23,246 nucleotides of DNA from an uncultured Oscillospiraceae bacterium (lineage in GTDB: Bacteria; Bacillota; Clostridia; Oscillospirales; Ruminococcaceae): contig CABUEI010000033.1 of the NCBI GenBank assembly GCA_902490585.1, positions 1-23,246 of the forward strand, given 5' to 3'. Both the position numbers and the translations under genes were made by a program. Positions 15,548 through 23,051 of this stretch are shown here, piece by piece. Within the stretch, counting starts at the first letter, position 1, and every line of letters begins with the position of its first letter. Under the pieces are notes generated by a model. It saw only the letters and a program-made list of their open reading frames with translations. It ran no database searches and had not been told where the DNA came from.

Positions 15548-15808
15548 TTAATAGGAAAAGACGTTGATCAGGAATAAAGCCGTACATTTATTCACAGAGA
15601 GTTGCCGCTTGGTGCAAGGCAATATTAAAGGTCGGAAATAGCTCGCCTGAGAGTCGCATGGCTGAACATTGCAGTAGGCTATGACGGGATCTCCCGTTAC
15701 AGAGAAGCACATTGATAGATGTGGCATAAGAGGATACGGCGTAAGGCTGTGTCAAGAAGAGTGGTACCACGAGGATTTACCCCGTCTCTTTATTGAGGCG
15801 GGGTTTTT
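15548..15808 (+). promoter_or_regulatory. T-box leader, leucine-type (CUC specifier)
   Basis: The leader should sense uncharged tRNA-Leu and allow leuA expression when leucine is short. Stem I is closed by GAC...TCAGG (15560-15572) with CCTGA...GTC (15646-15655). The specifier CTC (15642-15644), a Leu codon, lies just 5' of the closing strand. The distal hairpin GTTGCC/GGCAAT (15601-15623) carries the GGTG loop motif after an AGAG bulge. A stem III-like hairpin (ACGGGATCTCCCGT) follows. The T-box sequence AGTGGTACCACGAGG (from 15760) gives TGGT, which pairs with a tRNA end having discriminator A, as in tRNA-Leu. The terminator is at 15780-15808. All parts agree with the downstream gene. Confidence 0.93.
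15780..15808 (+). terminator. Attenuator terminator of the T-box
   Basis: CCCCGTCTC (15780-15788) and GAGGCGGGG (15795-15803) form a 9-bp stem with a 6-nt loop followed by five T. It competes with the antiterminator formed around the T-box sequence just upstream. Confidence 0.9.
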
Positions 15809-15872
15809 GTGTATTTACATTGCTTTTTTAATGCCTGCATCGGAAAAACCAAATAGGGAAAGGACATCATTT

Positions 15873-17549
15873 ATGAAAGGTACAATGAACACAAACAAAT
15901 ACTCAAGAGGATATTTCATGCCTCCTACGCAGTGCCTGGACTGGACAAAGAAGGAGTACATAGACAAGGCTCCTACATGGTGCAGTGTTGACCTGCGTGA
16001 CGGAAATCAGGCACTTATCGTTCCTATGAGCCTTGAAGAGAAGCTCGAATTTTTCAAGGTGCTTGTTGCAATCGGATTCAAGGAAATTGAGATAGGTTTC
16101 CCTGCGGCATCAGAAACCGAATACGAATTCTGCCGTGAGCTTATCGAACAGAATCTTATTCCCGATGATGTAACGATTCAGGTACTTACACAGTCAAGAG
16201 AACATATTATAAAGAAGACATTCGAGGCACTTGCAGGCGCAAAGCACGCAGTTGTTCATCTGTATAATTCCACTTCTGTAGCACAGAGAGAACAGGTGTT
16301 CAGAAAGCCCAAGAATGAGATTATTGATATCGCAGTTACAGGTGCAAAGCTGTTAAAGGAATACAGAGAAAAGACTCCCGGTGACTTCAAGTTTGAGTAT
16401 TCACCCGAGAGCTTTACTGGAACAGAGCCTGAATTTGCTCTTGAGATATGCAACGCTGTACTTGATGTATGGCAGCCCACGCCCGATGACAAGGTAATAA
16501 TCAATCTGCCCGTAACGGTAGAAATGTCACTGCCGCACGTTTATGCAAGCCAGGTTGAATATATGTGCAAGAATATGGTGAACAGAGAGAATGTTATTGT
16601 TTCACTTCACCCCCACAATGACAGAGGTTGTGCTGTTGCAGACAGTGAGCTGGGCTTACTTGCAGGAGCTGACAGAATCGAGGGTACCCTGTTCGGTAAC
16701 GGTGAGCGTACAGGTAACGTTGACATAGTAACGCTTGCTCTTAATATGTACTCACACGGCGTTGATCCGAAGCTTGACTTCTCAGATCTGCCTGCTATCA
16801 CGGAAGTTTACGAGAAGATGACCTGCATGAAGGTTTATGACAGACAGCCCTATAGCGGTTCGCTCGTGTTCGCCGCATTCTCAGGCTCGCATCAGGACGC
16901 TATCGCAAAGGGCATGAAGTGGCGTGAAGAAAAGGATCCTGAGCACTGGACAGTTCCTTATCTGCCTATCGACCCGATGGATATCGGCAGACAGTATGAC
17001 GGCGACGTTATCCGTATCAACAGCCAGAGCGGTAAGGGCGGTATCGGATATCTGTTACAGCAGAAATACGGCGTTGATCTGCCGAAGAAGTTCCGTGAGA
17101 AAGTCGGATATACTGTTAAATCGGTTTCTGATCACAAGCACAAGGAGCTTTCACCCGATGAGGTTTATGAGGTATTCTGCACAAACTTTGTAAATATCGA
17201 AACTGCACTGAAGATCACAGAAGCACATTACAAACAGGAAAACGGCGGTATTACCGCAACTGTGACAGTAGATTACAAGGGTAACAAGGCTGAGTACACC
17301 GGTAGCGGTAACGGTCGTCTTGACGCTGTGAGCGACGCTATAAAGAACGGTCTGGGACTGAACTACAGCTTAGTGACATATAATGAGCACGCTATCGAGG
17401 TTGGTTCAAAGTCGAAGGCCGCCGCTTATGTAGAGATATGCGACAAGGACGGTAACTCGTTCTGGGGTGCAGGTATTCATACTGATATCATCAACAGCTC
17501 GGTAAGTGCACTGGTTTCGGCTATCAATAACAGCGATATGGTTAAGTGA
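15873..17549 (+). CDS. leuA: 2-isopropylmalate synthase
   Basis: LeuA condenses acetyl-CoA with 2-oxoisovalerate to 2-isopropylmalate, the committed step of leucine synthesis. The TIM barrel opens with WCSVDLRDGNQALIVPM, the form found in the long (type 2) branch. The metal-binding HPHNDRG and the GADRIEGTLFGNGERTGN signature are present. The C-terminal leucine-binding regulatory domain (about residue 440 onward, with SGNGRLDAVSDAI and the ending WGAGIHTDIINSS) is intact, so feedback inhibition is expected on top of the T-box control. The start is the ATG at 15873, with AAAGGA 8 nt upstream; the open frame to 15681 runs back through the T-box. 558 residues. No other leucine gene is adjacent in the window. 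Confidence 0.95.
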   Translation: MKGTMNTNKYSRGYFMPPTQCLDWTKKEYIDKAPTWCSVDLRDGNQALIVPMSLEEKLEFFKVLVAIGFKEIEIGFPAASETEYEFCRELIEQNLIPDDVTIQVLTQSREHIIKKTFEALAGAKHAVVHLYNSTSVAQREQVFRKPKNEIIDIAVTGAKLLKEYREKTPGDFKFEYSPESFTGTEPEFALEICNAVLDVWQPTPDDKVIINLPVTVEMSLPHVYASQVEYMCKNMVNRENVIVSLHPHNDRGCAVADSELGLLAGADRIEGTLFGNGERTGNVDIVTLALNMYSHGVDPKLDFSDLPAITEVYEKMTCMKVYDRQPYSGSLVFAAFSGSHQDAIAKGMKWREEKDPEHWTVPYLPIDPMDIGRQYDGDVIRINSQSGKGGIGYLLQQKYGVDLPKKFREKVGYTVKSVSDHKHKELSPDEVYEVFCTNFVNIETALKITEAHYKQENGGITATVTVDYKGNKAEYTGSGNGRLDAVSDAIKNGLGLNYSLVTYNEHAIEVGSKSKAAAYVEICDKDGNSFWGAGIHTDIINSSVSALVSAINNSDMVK

Positions 17550-17573
17550 GCATCAGACAGATATAATATGAAC

Positions 17574-17604
17574 AAAGGGCTTTGAAATACTCAAAGTCCT
17601 TTTT
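17574..17604 (+). terminator. Rho-independent terminator of leuA
   Basis: AAAGGGCTTTGA (17574-17585) pairs with TCAAAGTCCTTT (17591-17602) in a 12-bp stem with one G-T pair, followed by T. It lies 24 bp after the stop and closes the leuA transcript. Confidence 0.85.
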
Positions 17605-17626
17605 GTTATACAATAAACGCATAAAA

Positions 17627-17654
17627 ATAACCGTAGCCCAAAAGCTACGGTTAT
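17627..17654 (-). terminator. Rho-independent terminator of the solute-binding protein gene
   Basis: ATAACCGTAGC (17627-17637) and GCTACGGTTAT (17644-17654) form a perfect 11-bp stem with a 6-nt loop. On the minus strand it is followed by TTTTTATG. It lies 20 bp after the stop at 17675. Confidence 0.85.
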
Positions 17655-17674
17655 AATTATATAGGTTATTCTAC

Positions 17675-19117
17675 TCAGGAGTTACCGCTTGTGATAAGAC
17701 CGTTGTAGTATTCAATCTGCTTGTTGATTGAACCGATGTTAGCTTCACGCATCTGTGTCCATGACTGACCTGAGTATGTTTCGCTCTGGAGATCGAACAG
17801 TGTGTTGCCGAGGATATCCTTGATAATCTGACCTGTTGTTTCGTCAAGACCGTAGGGCTCGTCAACTACTGCGTGGAAGTTATTGATTTCCTTGAAGCTG
17901 TACAGGAAGTCGTACTGTTCATCAGTATACTTCTTGTTCTTCATGATACTTGTCTTAGTTGTAGCCTTGAGGTCCTCATCAGTGTTGCTCAGACGGCAGC
18001 AGTTGATAAATACTGATGCCTGCTTAGCGTACTTTGAACCTGCGGGAACAAGGTAACCGAATGCTGACATTGAGTAGTAATAGTTATCTGCTTCGGGATC
18101 TCTCGGTATCGGAACGAAGAAGATGTCAAGGCTGTCGTCCTTCTTCATCTTTCTTGCATAGTTTGTGATGATCCATTCGCCCATGCCCTGGAATGCGGCT
18201 GTACCTGAAACGATAGGATCTTCATCTATGTCTATAACGCCTTCCTGGAACTTAGCAAGACCTTCCTTCTTGAGTGTCTGCATGAAGTTTGCGGCTCTGT
18301 CAACGTTTGCGTTGTTGAAGTTGCTTATAAGCTTACCGTCATCGCCGATCTCAATAAGGGGAGTACCTGTTGTATCGATGAATGCGTGAGCTGTGTAAGC
18401 TGTAGCACCGTAAAGACCTGTTCTTGCACCGTCTGAATCAGAGTCAATGAACTTGCGTATGCAGTCTGTCATTGTATCCCATGTCCATTCGCCCTTGTCA
18501 TAAAGCTCCTTGGGATCGTCTATACCGATCTGCTCGAATACGCCACGGTTATAGATAAGGAAGTAGGGTGAAACGTTATAAGCCCAGGGGTAATAGTAAT
18601 TCTTGCCGTTCCACTTGTACTTGTTTATATACTGCTCAAGACCCGACCACTGAGGAGCGGAAAGATCCATATATTCGTCAAGAGGTGTGTACATATTCTT
18701 TGACATAATGAGCGGGAATGTGTTATCTGCGTAGTCAACAAGGTCGGGAGATTCGCCCGATGAAATAGCCGTTGTCAGCTTTTCAAGTATCTGGAGCGAT
18801 CCTACTATTGTACATTTGATTGTACAGCCATAGTTTTCCGAGAAATACTTATAAGCAGGCTTTACGTCACCGGCTTTTGTTATATCATAGCAGCCGAGAT
18901 ACTGAAGCTCTGCAGGCTCAACATCTTCACCTGCGTTTAAACTGATATTACCAACGCTGACCGGATTTTCTTTTTCATCATCAATCGTTGTTTCGGTACT
19001 TGAAGTATCAGAAGTAGCGGTTGAATCAAAGCCCCCGTTACCGCTGTTAGAACAAGCTGCAAGAGAAATAGCGGTAGCACCGGCCATAACGCCTGCAAGA
19101 ATTCTTTTGAAATTCAT
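17675..19117 (-). CDS. Extracellular solute-binding lipoprotein (ABC transporter, family 1, probably sugar)
   Basis: This is the substrate-catching lipoprotein of an ABC importer. The signal peptide MNFKRILAGVMAGATAISLA ends in a lipobox with the lipidated Cys22 (LAAC), followed by a Ser/Thr/Asn-rich linker. The mature part has the layout of cluster 1 carbohydrate-binding proteins: TAISSGESPDLVDYAD, then MYTPLDEYMDL, YNRGVFEQIGIDDPKE, AFQGMGEWIITNY and FGYLVPAGSKYAKQA. Length 480 is usual. The start is the ATG at 19117 with GGAGG 9 nt upstream; the frame to 19162 would run through the operator. No permease or ATPase genes adjoin it, so the partner transporter is elsewhere. The cre-like operator in its leader points to sugar regulation. 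The substrate cannot be told from sequence. Confidence 0.9.
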   Translation of the reverse strand: MNFKRILAGVMAGATAISLAACSNSGNGGFDSTATSDTSSTETTIDDEKENPVSVGNISLNAGEDVEPAELQYLGCYDITKAGDVKPAYKYFSENYGCTIKCTIVGSLQILEKLTTAISSGESPDLVDYADNTFPLIMSKNMYTPLDEYMDLSAPQWSGLEQYINKYKWNGKNYYYPWAYNVSPYFLIYNRGVFEQIGIDDPKELYDKGEWTWDTMTDCIRKFIDSDSDGARTGLYGATAYTAHAFIDTTGTPLIEIGDDGKLISNFNNANVDRAANFMQTLKKEGLAKFQEGVIDIDEDPIVSGTAAFQGMGEWIITNYARKMKKDDSLDIFFVPIPRDPEADNYYYSMSAFGYLVPAGSKYAKQASVFINCCRLSNTDEDLKATTKTSIMKNKKYTDEQYDFLYSFKEINNFHAVVDEPYGLDETTGQIIKDILGNTLFDLQSETYSGQSWTQMREANIGSINKQIEYYNGLITSGNS

Positions 19118-19144
19118 ATTAAAAAACCTCCATAATGTAATGTG

Positions 19145-19158
19145 TTGCAATCGTTTAC
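19145..19158 (-). promoter_or_regulatory. cre/LacI-family operator in the leader of the binding-protein gene
   Basis: TGTAAACGATTGCA on the minus strand is a 14-bp imperfect palindrome around a central CG and matches the catabolite-response consensus at all but one position. It lies about 12-25 bp downstream of the predicted transcription start, where a bound repressor (CcpA or a local LacI-type regulator) would block elongation. Confidence 0.65.
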
Positions 19159-19176
19159 ACACATCTGTTTACATTG

Positions 19177-19205
19177 ATTTTACCACATTGAAACGCTTAA
19201 TTCAA
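19177..19205 (-). promoter_or_regulatory. Promoter of the solute-binding protein gene
   Basis: On the minus strand TTGAAT (19205-19200) and TAAAAT (19182-19177) are 17 nt apart, 60 nt upstream of the ATG, with the cre-like palindrome between promoter and gene. Confidence 0.65.
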
Positions 19206-19399
19206 TTCACATAATAGTCAAAATCCATATAATATTATTGTGCAATTTAACTAATGAAAACCGTGTAACTTGGTTTTTTCTGTTTCAAAAATGTTCGTTA
19301 TTAACAAATGTATGTAACAATTTTCAGAGTTTAGCTTATTAGCTAAAAGTTAATCAGCTAAACCTGTCATAGCACCCGAAAATCGTATGAAAATATGTA
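19206..19399. other. AT-rich intergenic region with alternative small hairpins
   Basis: No gene is seen between the binding-protein promoter and the hydrogenase terminator. GTTTAGCT at 19329-19336 can pair either with AGCTAAA at 19341-19347 or with AGCTAAAC at 19356-19363, two mutually exclusive stems. Otherwise I see only AT-rich sequence. Confidence 0.4.
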
Positions 19400-19427
19400 A
19401 ACCGCCCTGCCGTATAGCAGAGCGGTT
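19400..19427 (-). terminator. Terminator-like hairpin after the hydrogenase cluster
   Basis: AACCGC-CTGC and GCAG-GCGGTT (19400-19410 and 19417-19427) form a 10-bp stem with one mismatch, 20 bp after the stop of the catalytic hydrogenase gene. The T-run on the minus strand is broken (TTTACATATTTTC), so termination may be moderate. Confidence 0.6.
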
Positions 19428-19446
19428 CACGGTTATATAATGGTTG

Positions 19447-21198
19447 TTACTTGCTTAAATGACTTGCCTTATATGATGTATGGAGAAGTTCGTGTGCAAT
19501 ATGGCTTCCGGGTTCTTCGAGGAAGTTTGCATATACTTCCTTGACATCGGGGCTTTCATGCGACTTTCTCATCTTGTTTGCATCATCAAGGCTGTAAAGT
19601 GCCTTTGCACGCTCGGCACGGATGTCGGTAAAGTTGCGTACATCTGCAGGCTGGATAACCTGACCGCCGCCGTTTACGCATCCGCCGGGACAAGCCATAA
19701 TCTCGATGAAATGGCATTCTACCTCGCCGTTCTTTACTTGCGTAAGGAACTTCTTAGCGTTTGCAAGACCGGATACAACGGCTACCTTTACTGTAAGGTC
19801 GCCTACCTTGTATTCTGCTGTCTTTATGCCCTCAACGCCTCTTACGTCCTTGAACTCAACAGGGCTGTCTGCGGTTTCGCCGGTAAGCTTCCATACTGCT
19901 GTACGGAGTGCCGCTTCCATAACGCCGCCTGTTGCACCGAAGATTACAGCCGCACCTGTACCGTTTCCTAAAGGTGAATCGGCAACCTCATCGGGCAGAT
20001 CTCTGAAGCGTAAACCTGCACGGTTTATCATCTTTACAAGCTCTCTTGTTGTTATTGAGATATCAACATCGGGAACACCTGCGGCAGACTGATCATCTCT
20101 GCCTATCTCAAATTTCTTTGCCGTACAGGGCATTACCGAAACGCTGACAATGTTCTTGGGGTCGATGCCCATTTTCTTTGCCCAGTAAGTCTTTGTTATA
20201 GCACCGTTCATCTGCTGAGGTGATTTGCAGGTAGAAAGGTTGGGGATAAACTCGGGGAAGTAAGCCTCGCAATATCTTATCCAACCGGGTGAACATGATG
20301 TAATCATCGGCAGAACACCGCCGTTTGTAACTCTGTCGAGGAATTCGTGCGACTCTTCCATAATAGTAAGGTCGGCACCGAAGTTTGTATCAAACACAGC
20401 GTTGAAACCAAGTCTGCGTAAAGCCGCAACCATCTTGCCCTCAACCTGAGTACCCATAGGATAGCCGAAAGCTTCGCCGAGCGATGCTCTTACAGCGGGA
20501 GCTGTCTGGACAACTACTACCTTTTCGGGATCTGCAAGTGCGTCCCAAACCTTGTCGGTATCGTCCTTTTCGGCAAGTGCACCGGTAGGACAGGCTACGA
20601 TACACTGACCGCATGATACGCAGGCAGTTTCTGCAAGGTCAAGGTCAAATGCACAGTCTATACTTGTCTTAAAACCTCTGTTGTTGGCACCGATTACGCC
20701 GATACCCTGGAGCTTATCGCAGGCGGCAATACAACGGCGGCAGTGAATACACTTATTATTGTCACGGTACATGTGCTTTGAGCTGTAGTCGATCTCATAT
20801 TCGTTCTTTTCACCCTCAAAGTATGTAGTATCGTCAACACCGAGTTCCTTACACAGCTCCTGTAATTCGCAGGTGCCGTTTCTTGAGCAGGCGAGGCAGT
20901 CCATGTTGTGATTTGAAAGCAGGAGTTGTAATGTCATCTTTCTGCTCTGTAATACAGCAGGGGAGTGAGTCATTATGTTCTTGCCTTCGTCGAACTTTGA
21001 TAAGGGATATACGCATGAAGCAACAAGGCTTCTTGCACCTGTCATTTCAACTACGCAGATACGGCAGGCACCGATAGCGTTGATATCCTTTAACCAGCAG
21101 AGAGTAGGTATTCTGATGCCGTTCTGACGACAGGCTTCAAGGATCGTTGTACCTTCTTTTACCGAGTACTCTATGCCGTTAATCTTTATATTAACCAT
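19447..21198 (-). CDS. hydA: NAD(P)-linked [FeFe] hydrogenase, catalytic subunit (HydA/HndD type)
   Basis: This cytoplasmic subunit carries the H-cluster that makes or splits H2. In order: an N-terminal [2Fe-2S] domain (Cys34, 45, 48, 62); the His-Cys [4Fe-4S] site (His97, Cys101, 104, 110); two [4Fe-4S] motifs (Cys150-160 and Cys193-203); and the H-cluster domain with L1 TSCSPGWIR (Cys302), L2 MPCTAKKFE (Cys358) and L3 EIMACPGGCVNGGG (Cys503, Cys507), then the small-subunit-like tail. At 583 residues it matches HndD of Desulfovibrio-type enzymes and lacks extra C-terminal cluster domains. L1 has Ser303 after the Cys where CpI-type enzymes have a second Cys. I start at the ATG at 21198 (MVNIKINGIEYS); AAAGGA is about 12 nt away. 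It lies 38 bp after the flavoprotein gene. Confidence 0.95.
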   Translation of the reverse strand: MVNIKINGIEYSVKEGTTILEACRQNGIRIPTLCWLKDINAIGACRICVVEMTGARSLVASCVYPLSKFDEGKNIMTHSPAVLQSRKMTLQLLLSNHNMDCLACSRNGTCELQELCKELGVDDTTYFEGEKNEYEIDYSSKHMYRDNNKCIHCRRCIAACDKLQGIGVIGANNRGFKTSIDCAFDLDLAETACVSCGQCIVACPTGALAEKDDTDKVWDALADPEKVVVVQTAPAVRASLGEAFGYPMGTQVEGKMVAALRRLGFNAVFDTNFGADLTIMEESHEFLDRVTNGGVLPMITSCSPGWIRYCEAYFPEFIPNLSTCKSPQQMNGAITKTYWAKKMGIDPKNIVSVSVMPCTAKKFEIGRDDQSAAGVPDVDISITTRELVKMINRAGLRFRDLPDEVADSPLGNGTGAAVIFGATGGVMEAALRTAVWKLTGETADSPVEFKDVRGVEGIKTAEYKVGDLTVKVAVVSGLANAKKFLTQVKNGEVECHFIEIMACPGGCVNGGGQVIQPADVRNFTDIRAERAKALYSLDDANKMRKSHESPDVKEVYANFLEEPGSHIAHELLHTSYKASHLSK

Positions 21199-21221
21199 AG
21201 TAAAATTTATTCCTTTCAGTA

Positions 21222-21237
21222 ATCCGTCAAACCGGAT
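21222..21237 (-). other. Small intercistronic hairpin
   Basis: ATCCG and CGGAT (5 bp, 6-nt loop) lie right at the stop of the flavoprotein gene and before the ribosome binding site of the hydrogenase gene. It may tune mRNA decay or coupling, but it is short. Confidence 0.25.
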
Positions 21238-23030
21238 CATTCCTTAATAATTGCACCGAACTTACACTTAGCCATACAAGCACCGCACTTGATACACTTT
21301 GTTGTATCAATGCTGTGAGGCTGTTTGACAGTACCTGAGATAGCACCGACAGGGCATCCTCTTGCGCAGGCTGTACAACCTTTACACTTGAGGTCGATAA
21401 TCTTGTATGTGAGAAGATCCTGACATACGCCGGCAGGACACTTCTTATCCTGAACGTGTGCAATGTACTCGTGCTTGAAGTAACGCAGGGTTGATAAAAC
21501 GGGGTTGGGAGCCGTCTGACCGAGACCGCACAGCGAGTTGTTCTTGATGTAGTAGCAAAGCTTTTCCATCTTGTCGAGGTCTTCCATAGTAGCGTTACCC
21601 GAAGTAATCTTTTCAAGCATTTCGTAAAGACGCTTTGTACCGATACGGCAGGGAGTGCACTTACCGCAGGATTCGTCAACGGTGAACTGTAAGAAGAACT
21701 TTGCAATGTCAACCATACAGTTATCCTCGTCCATAACGATAAGTCCGCCGGAACCCATCATTGAGCCGATAGCTATAAGGTTGTCATAGTCGATCGGGAT
21801 ATCGAGGTGTTCGGCAGGAATACAGCCGCCTGAGGGACCGCCTGTCTGAGCCGCCTTGAATGCCTTGCCGTTAGGAATACCGCCACCGATCTCGTAAATA
21901 ACTTCACGCAGTGTAGTACCCATAGGAACTTCAACAAGACCTGTATTGTGAATCTTACCGCCGAGTGCGAATACCTTTGTACCCTTTGACTTCTCGGTAC
22001 CCATAGATGCAAACCAGTCAGCACCGTTAAGGATTATCTGTGGAATGTTAGCGTAGGTTTCAACGTTGTTGAGAATAGTAGGCTTCTTGAAAAGACCGCT
22101 TTCGGCAGGGAAGGGAGGACGGGGTCTGGGTTCGCCTCTGTTACCTTCGATTGAAGTCATGAGCGCTGTTTCTTCGCCGCATACGAATGCACCTGCACCG
22201 AGTCTTATATCAAGGTCAAAGTCAAATCCGCTGTCGAAAATATTCTTGCCAAGCAGACCGTATTCTCTTGCCTGGTTGATAGCTATCTGTAAACGCTGAA
22301 CGGCAATGGGGTATTCGGCTCTTATATAAATATAGCCCTGTGTAGCACCTATTGCATAACCTGCAATTGCCATTGCTTCAATTACAACGTGGGGGTCGCC
22401 TTCGAGAACAGAACGGTCCATGAATGCACCGGGGTCGCCCTCATCGGCATTACAACAGACGTATTTCTGATCGGCATCTTTTACAAGGTTTCTTGCAAGT
22501 TGCCATTTCTTACCTGTGGGGAATCCGCCGCCGCCTCTTCCACGCAGACCTGAGTCGAGAATTGTCTGGATTACTTCATCGGGAGTCATGGATTTGAGCA
22601 CCTTGCCGAGTGCTTCATAACCGTTTCTTCCTATGTACTCATCTATACATTCGGGGTTTATAACACCGCAGTTTCTCAATGCGATTCTGTGCTGTTTTTT
22701 ATAGAAGTTTGTTTCTTTAAGCGACTTTATTTCGTTTTCGCCGATTGTTTCATCATATACAAGACGTGTGACTACACGACCCTTGAGAAGATGTTCGGAA
22801 ACGATTTCGGCAATGTCGTCTTCCTTTACCATTGAGTAGAACGTACCCTCGGGGTAAACTATCATAATAGGACCGAGTGCACACAGACCGAAACAGCCTG
22901 TACGAACTACCATTACTTCATCGGTAAGACCGTTCTTGTCGATTTCTTCCTGCAATCTTTTGGCGATTTTATCACTGCCTGAAGAAGTACATCCGGTACC
23001 ACCGCATATCAATACTTGTGAACGATACAT
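21237..23030 (-). CDS. hydB: NuoF-like NAD(P)H-binding flavoprotein subunit of the hydrogenase (HydB/HndC)
   Basis: This subunit takes electrons from NAD(P)H through FMN and passes them along iron-sulfur clusters to the catalytic subunit. The N-terminal thioredoxin-like [2Fe-2S] domain has Cys9, Cys14, Cys46 and Cys50. The NuoF core shows the nucleotide-binding GLRGRGGGGFPTGKKW, the FMN-region CNADEGDPGAFMDR and the SLBB part. The [4Fe-4S] motif is ESCGKCTPCRIG with the distal Cys in NSLCGLG. The C-terminus carries two ferredoxin-type clusters (CKGCTACARGCPVGA and CIKCGACMAKCKFGA), the hallmark of HydB/HndC as opposed to respiratory NuoF. At 597 residues it is complete. AAAGGA lies about 9 nt before the ATG. 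Gene order HndB, HndC, HndD is seen here. Confidence 0.95.
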   Translation of the reverse strand: MYRSQVLICGGTGCTSSGSDKIAKRLQEEIDKNGLTDEVMVVRTGCFGLCALGPIMIVYPEGTFYSMVKEDDIAEIVSEHLLKGRVVTRLVYDETIGENEIKSLKETNFYKKQHRIALRNCGVINPECIDEYIGRNGYEALGKVLKSMTPDEVIQTILDSGLRGRGGGGFPTGKKWQLARNLVKDADQKYVCCNADEGDPGAFMDRSVLEGDPHVVIEAMAIAGYAIGATQGYIYIRAEYPIAVQRLQIAINQAREYGLLGKNIFDSGFDFDLDIRLGAGAFVCGEETALMTSIEGNRGEPRPRPPFPAESGLFKKPTILNNVETYANIPQIILNGADWFASMGTEKSKGTKVFALGGKIHNTGLVEVPMGTTLREVIYEIGGGIPNGKAFKAAQTGGPSGGCIPAEHLDIPIDYDNLIAIGSMMGSGGLIVMDEDNCMVDIAKFFLQFTVDESCGKCTPCRIGTKRLYEMLEKITSGNATMEDLDKMEKLCYYIKNNSLCGLGQTAPNPVLSTLRYFKHEYIAHVQDKKCPAGVCQDLLTYKIIDLKCKGCTACARGCPVGAISGTVKQPHSIDTTKCIKCGACMAKCKFGAIIKE

Positions 23031-23051
23031 ATATTAATTTCCTTTCAGATT

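Noticed and set aside
15681..15872. Extension of leuA to 15681
   Set aside because: It would translate the T-box terminator region; the ATG at 15873 has a good ribosome binding site.
19290..19307. Rex-type redox operator near the hydrogenase cluster
   Set aside because: Only one half (TTAACAA at 19301) is present; the other half-site is missing, and the site lies downstream of the operon rather than upstream.
21227..21712. Minus-strand open frame of 161 codons within the hydB region
   Set aside because: It is a shifted frame of hydB, low in complexity, with no start signals.
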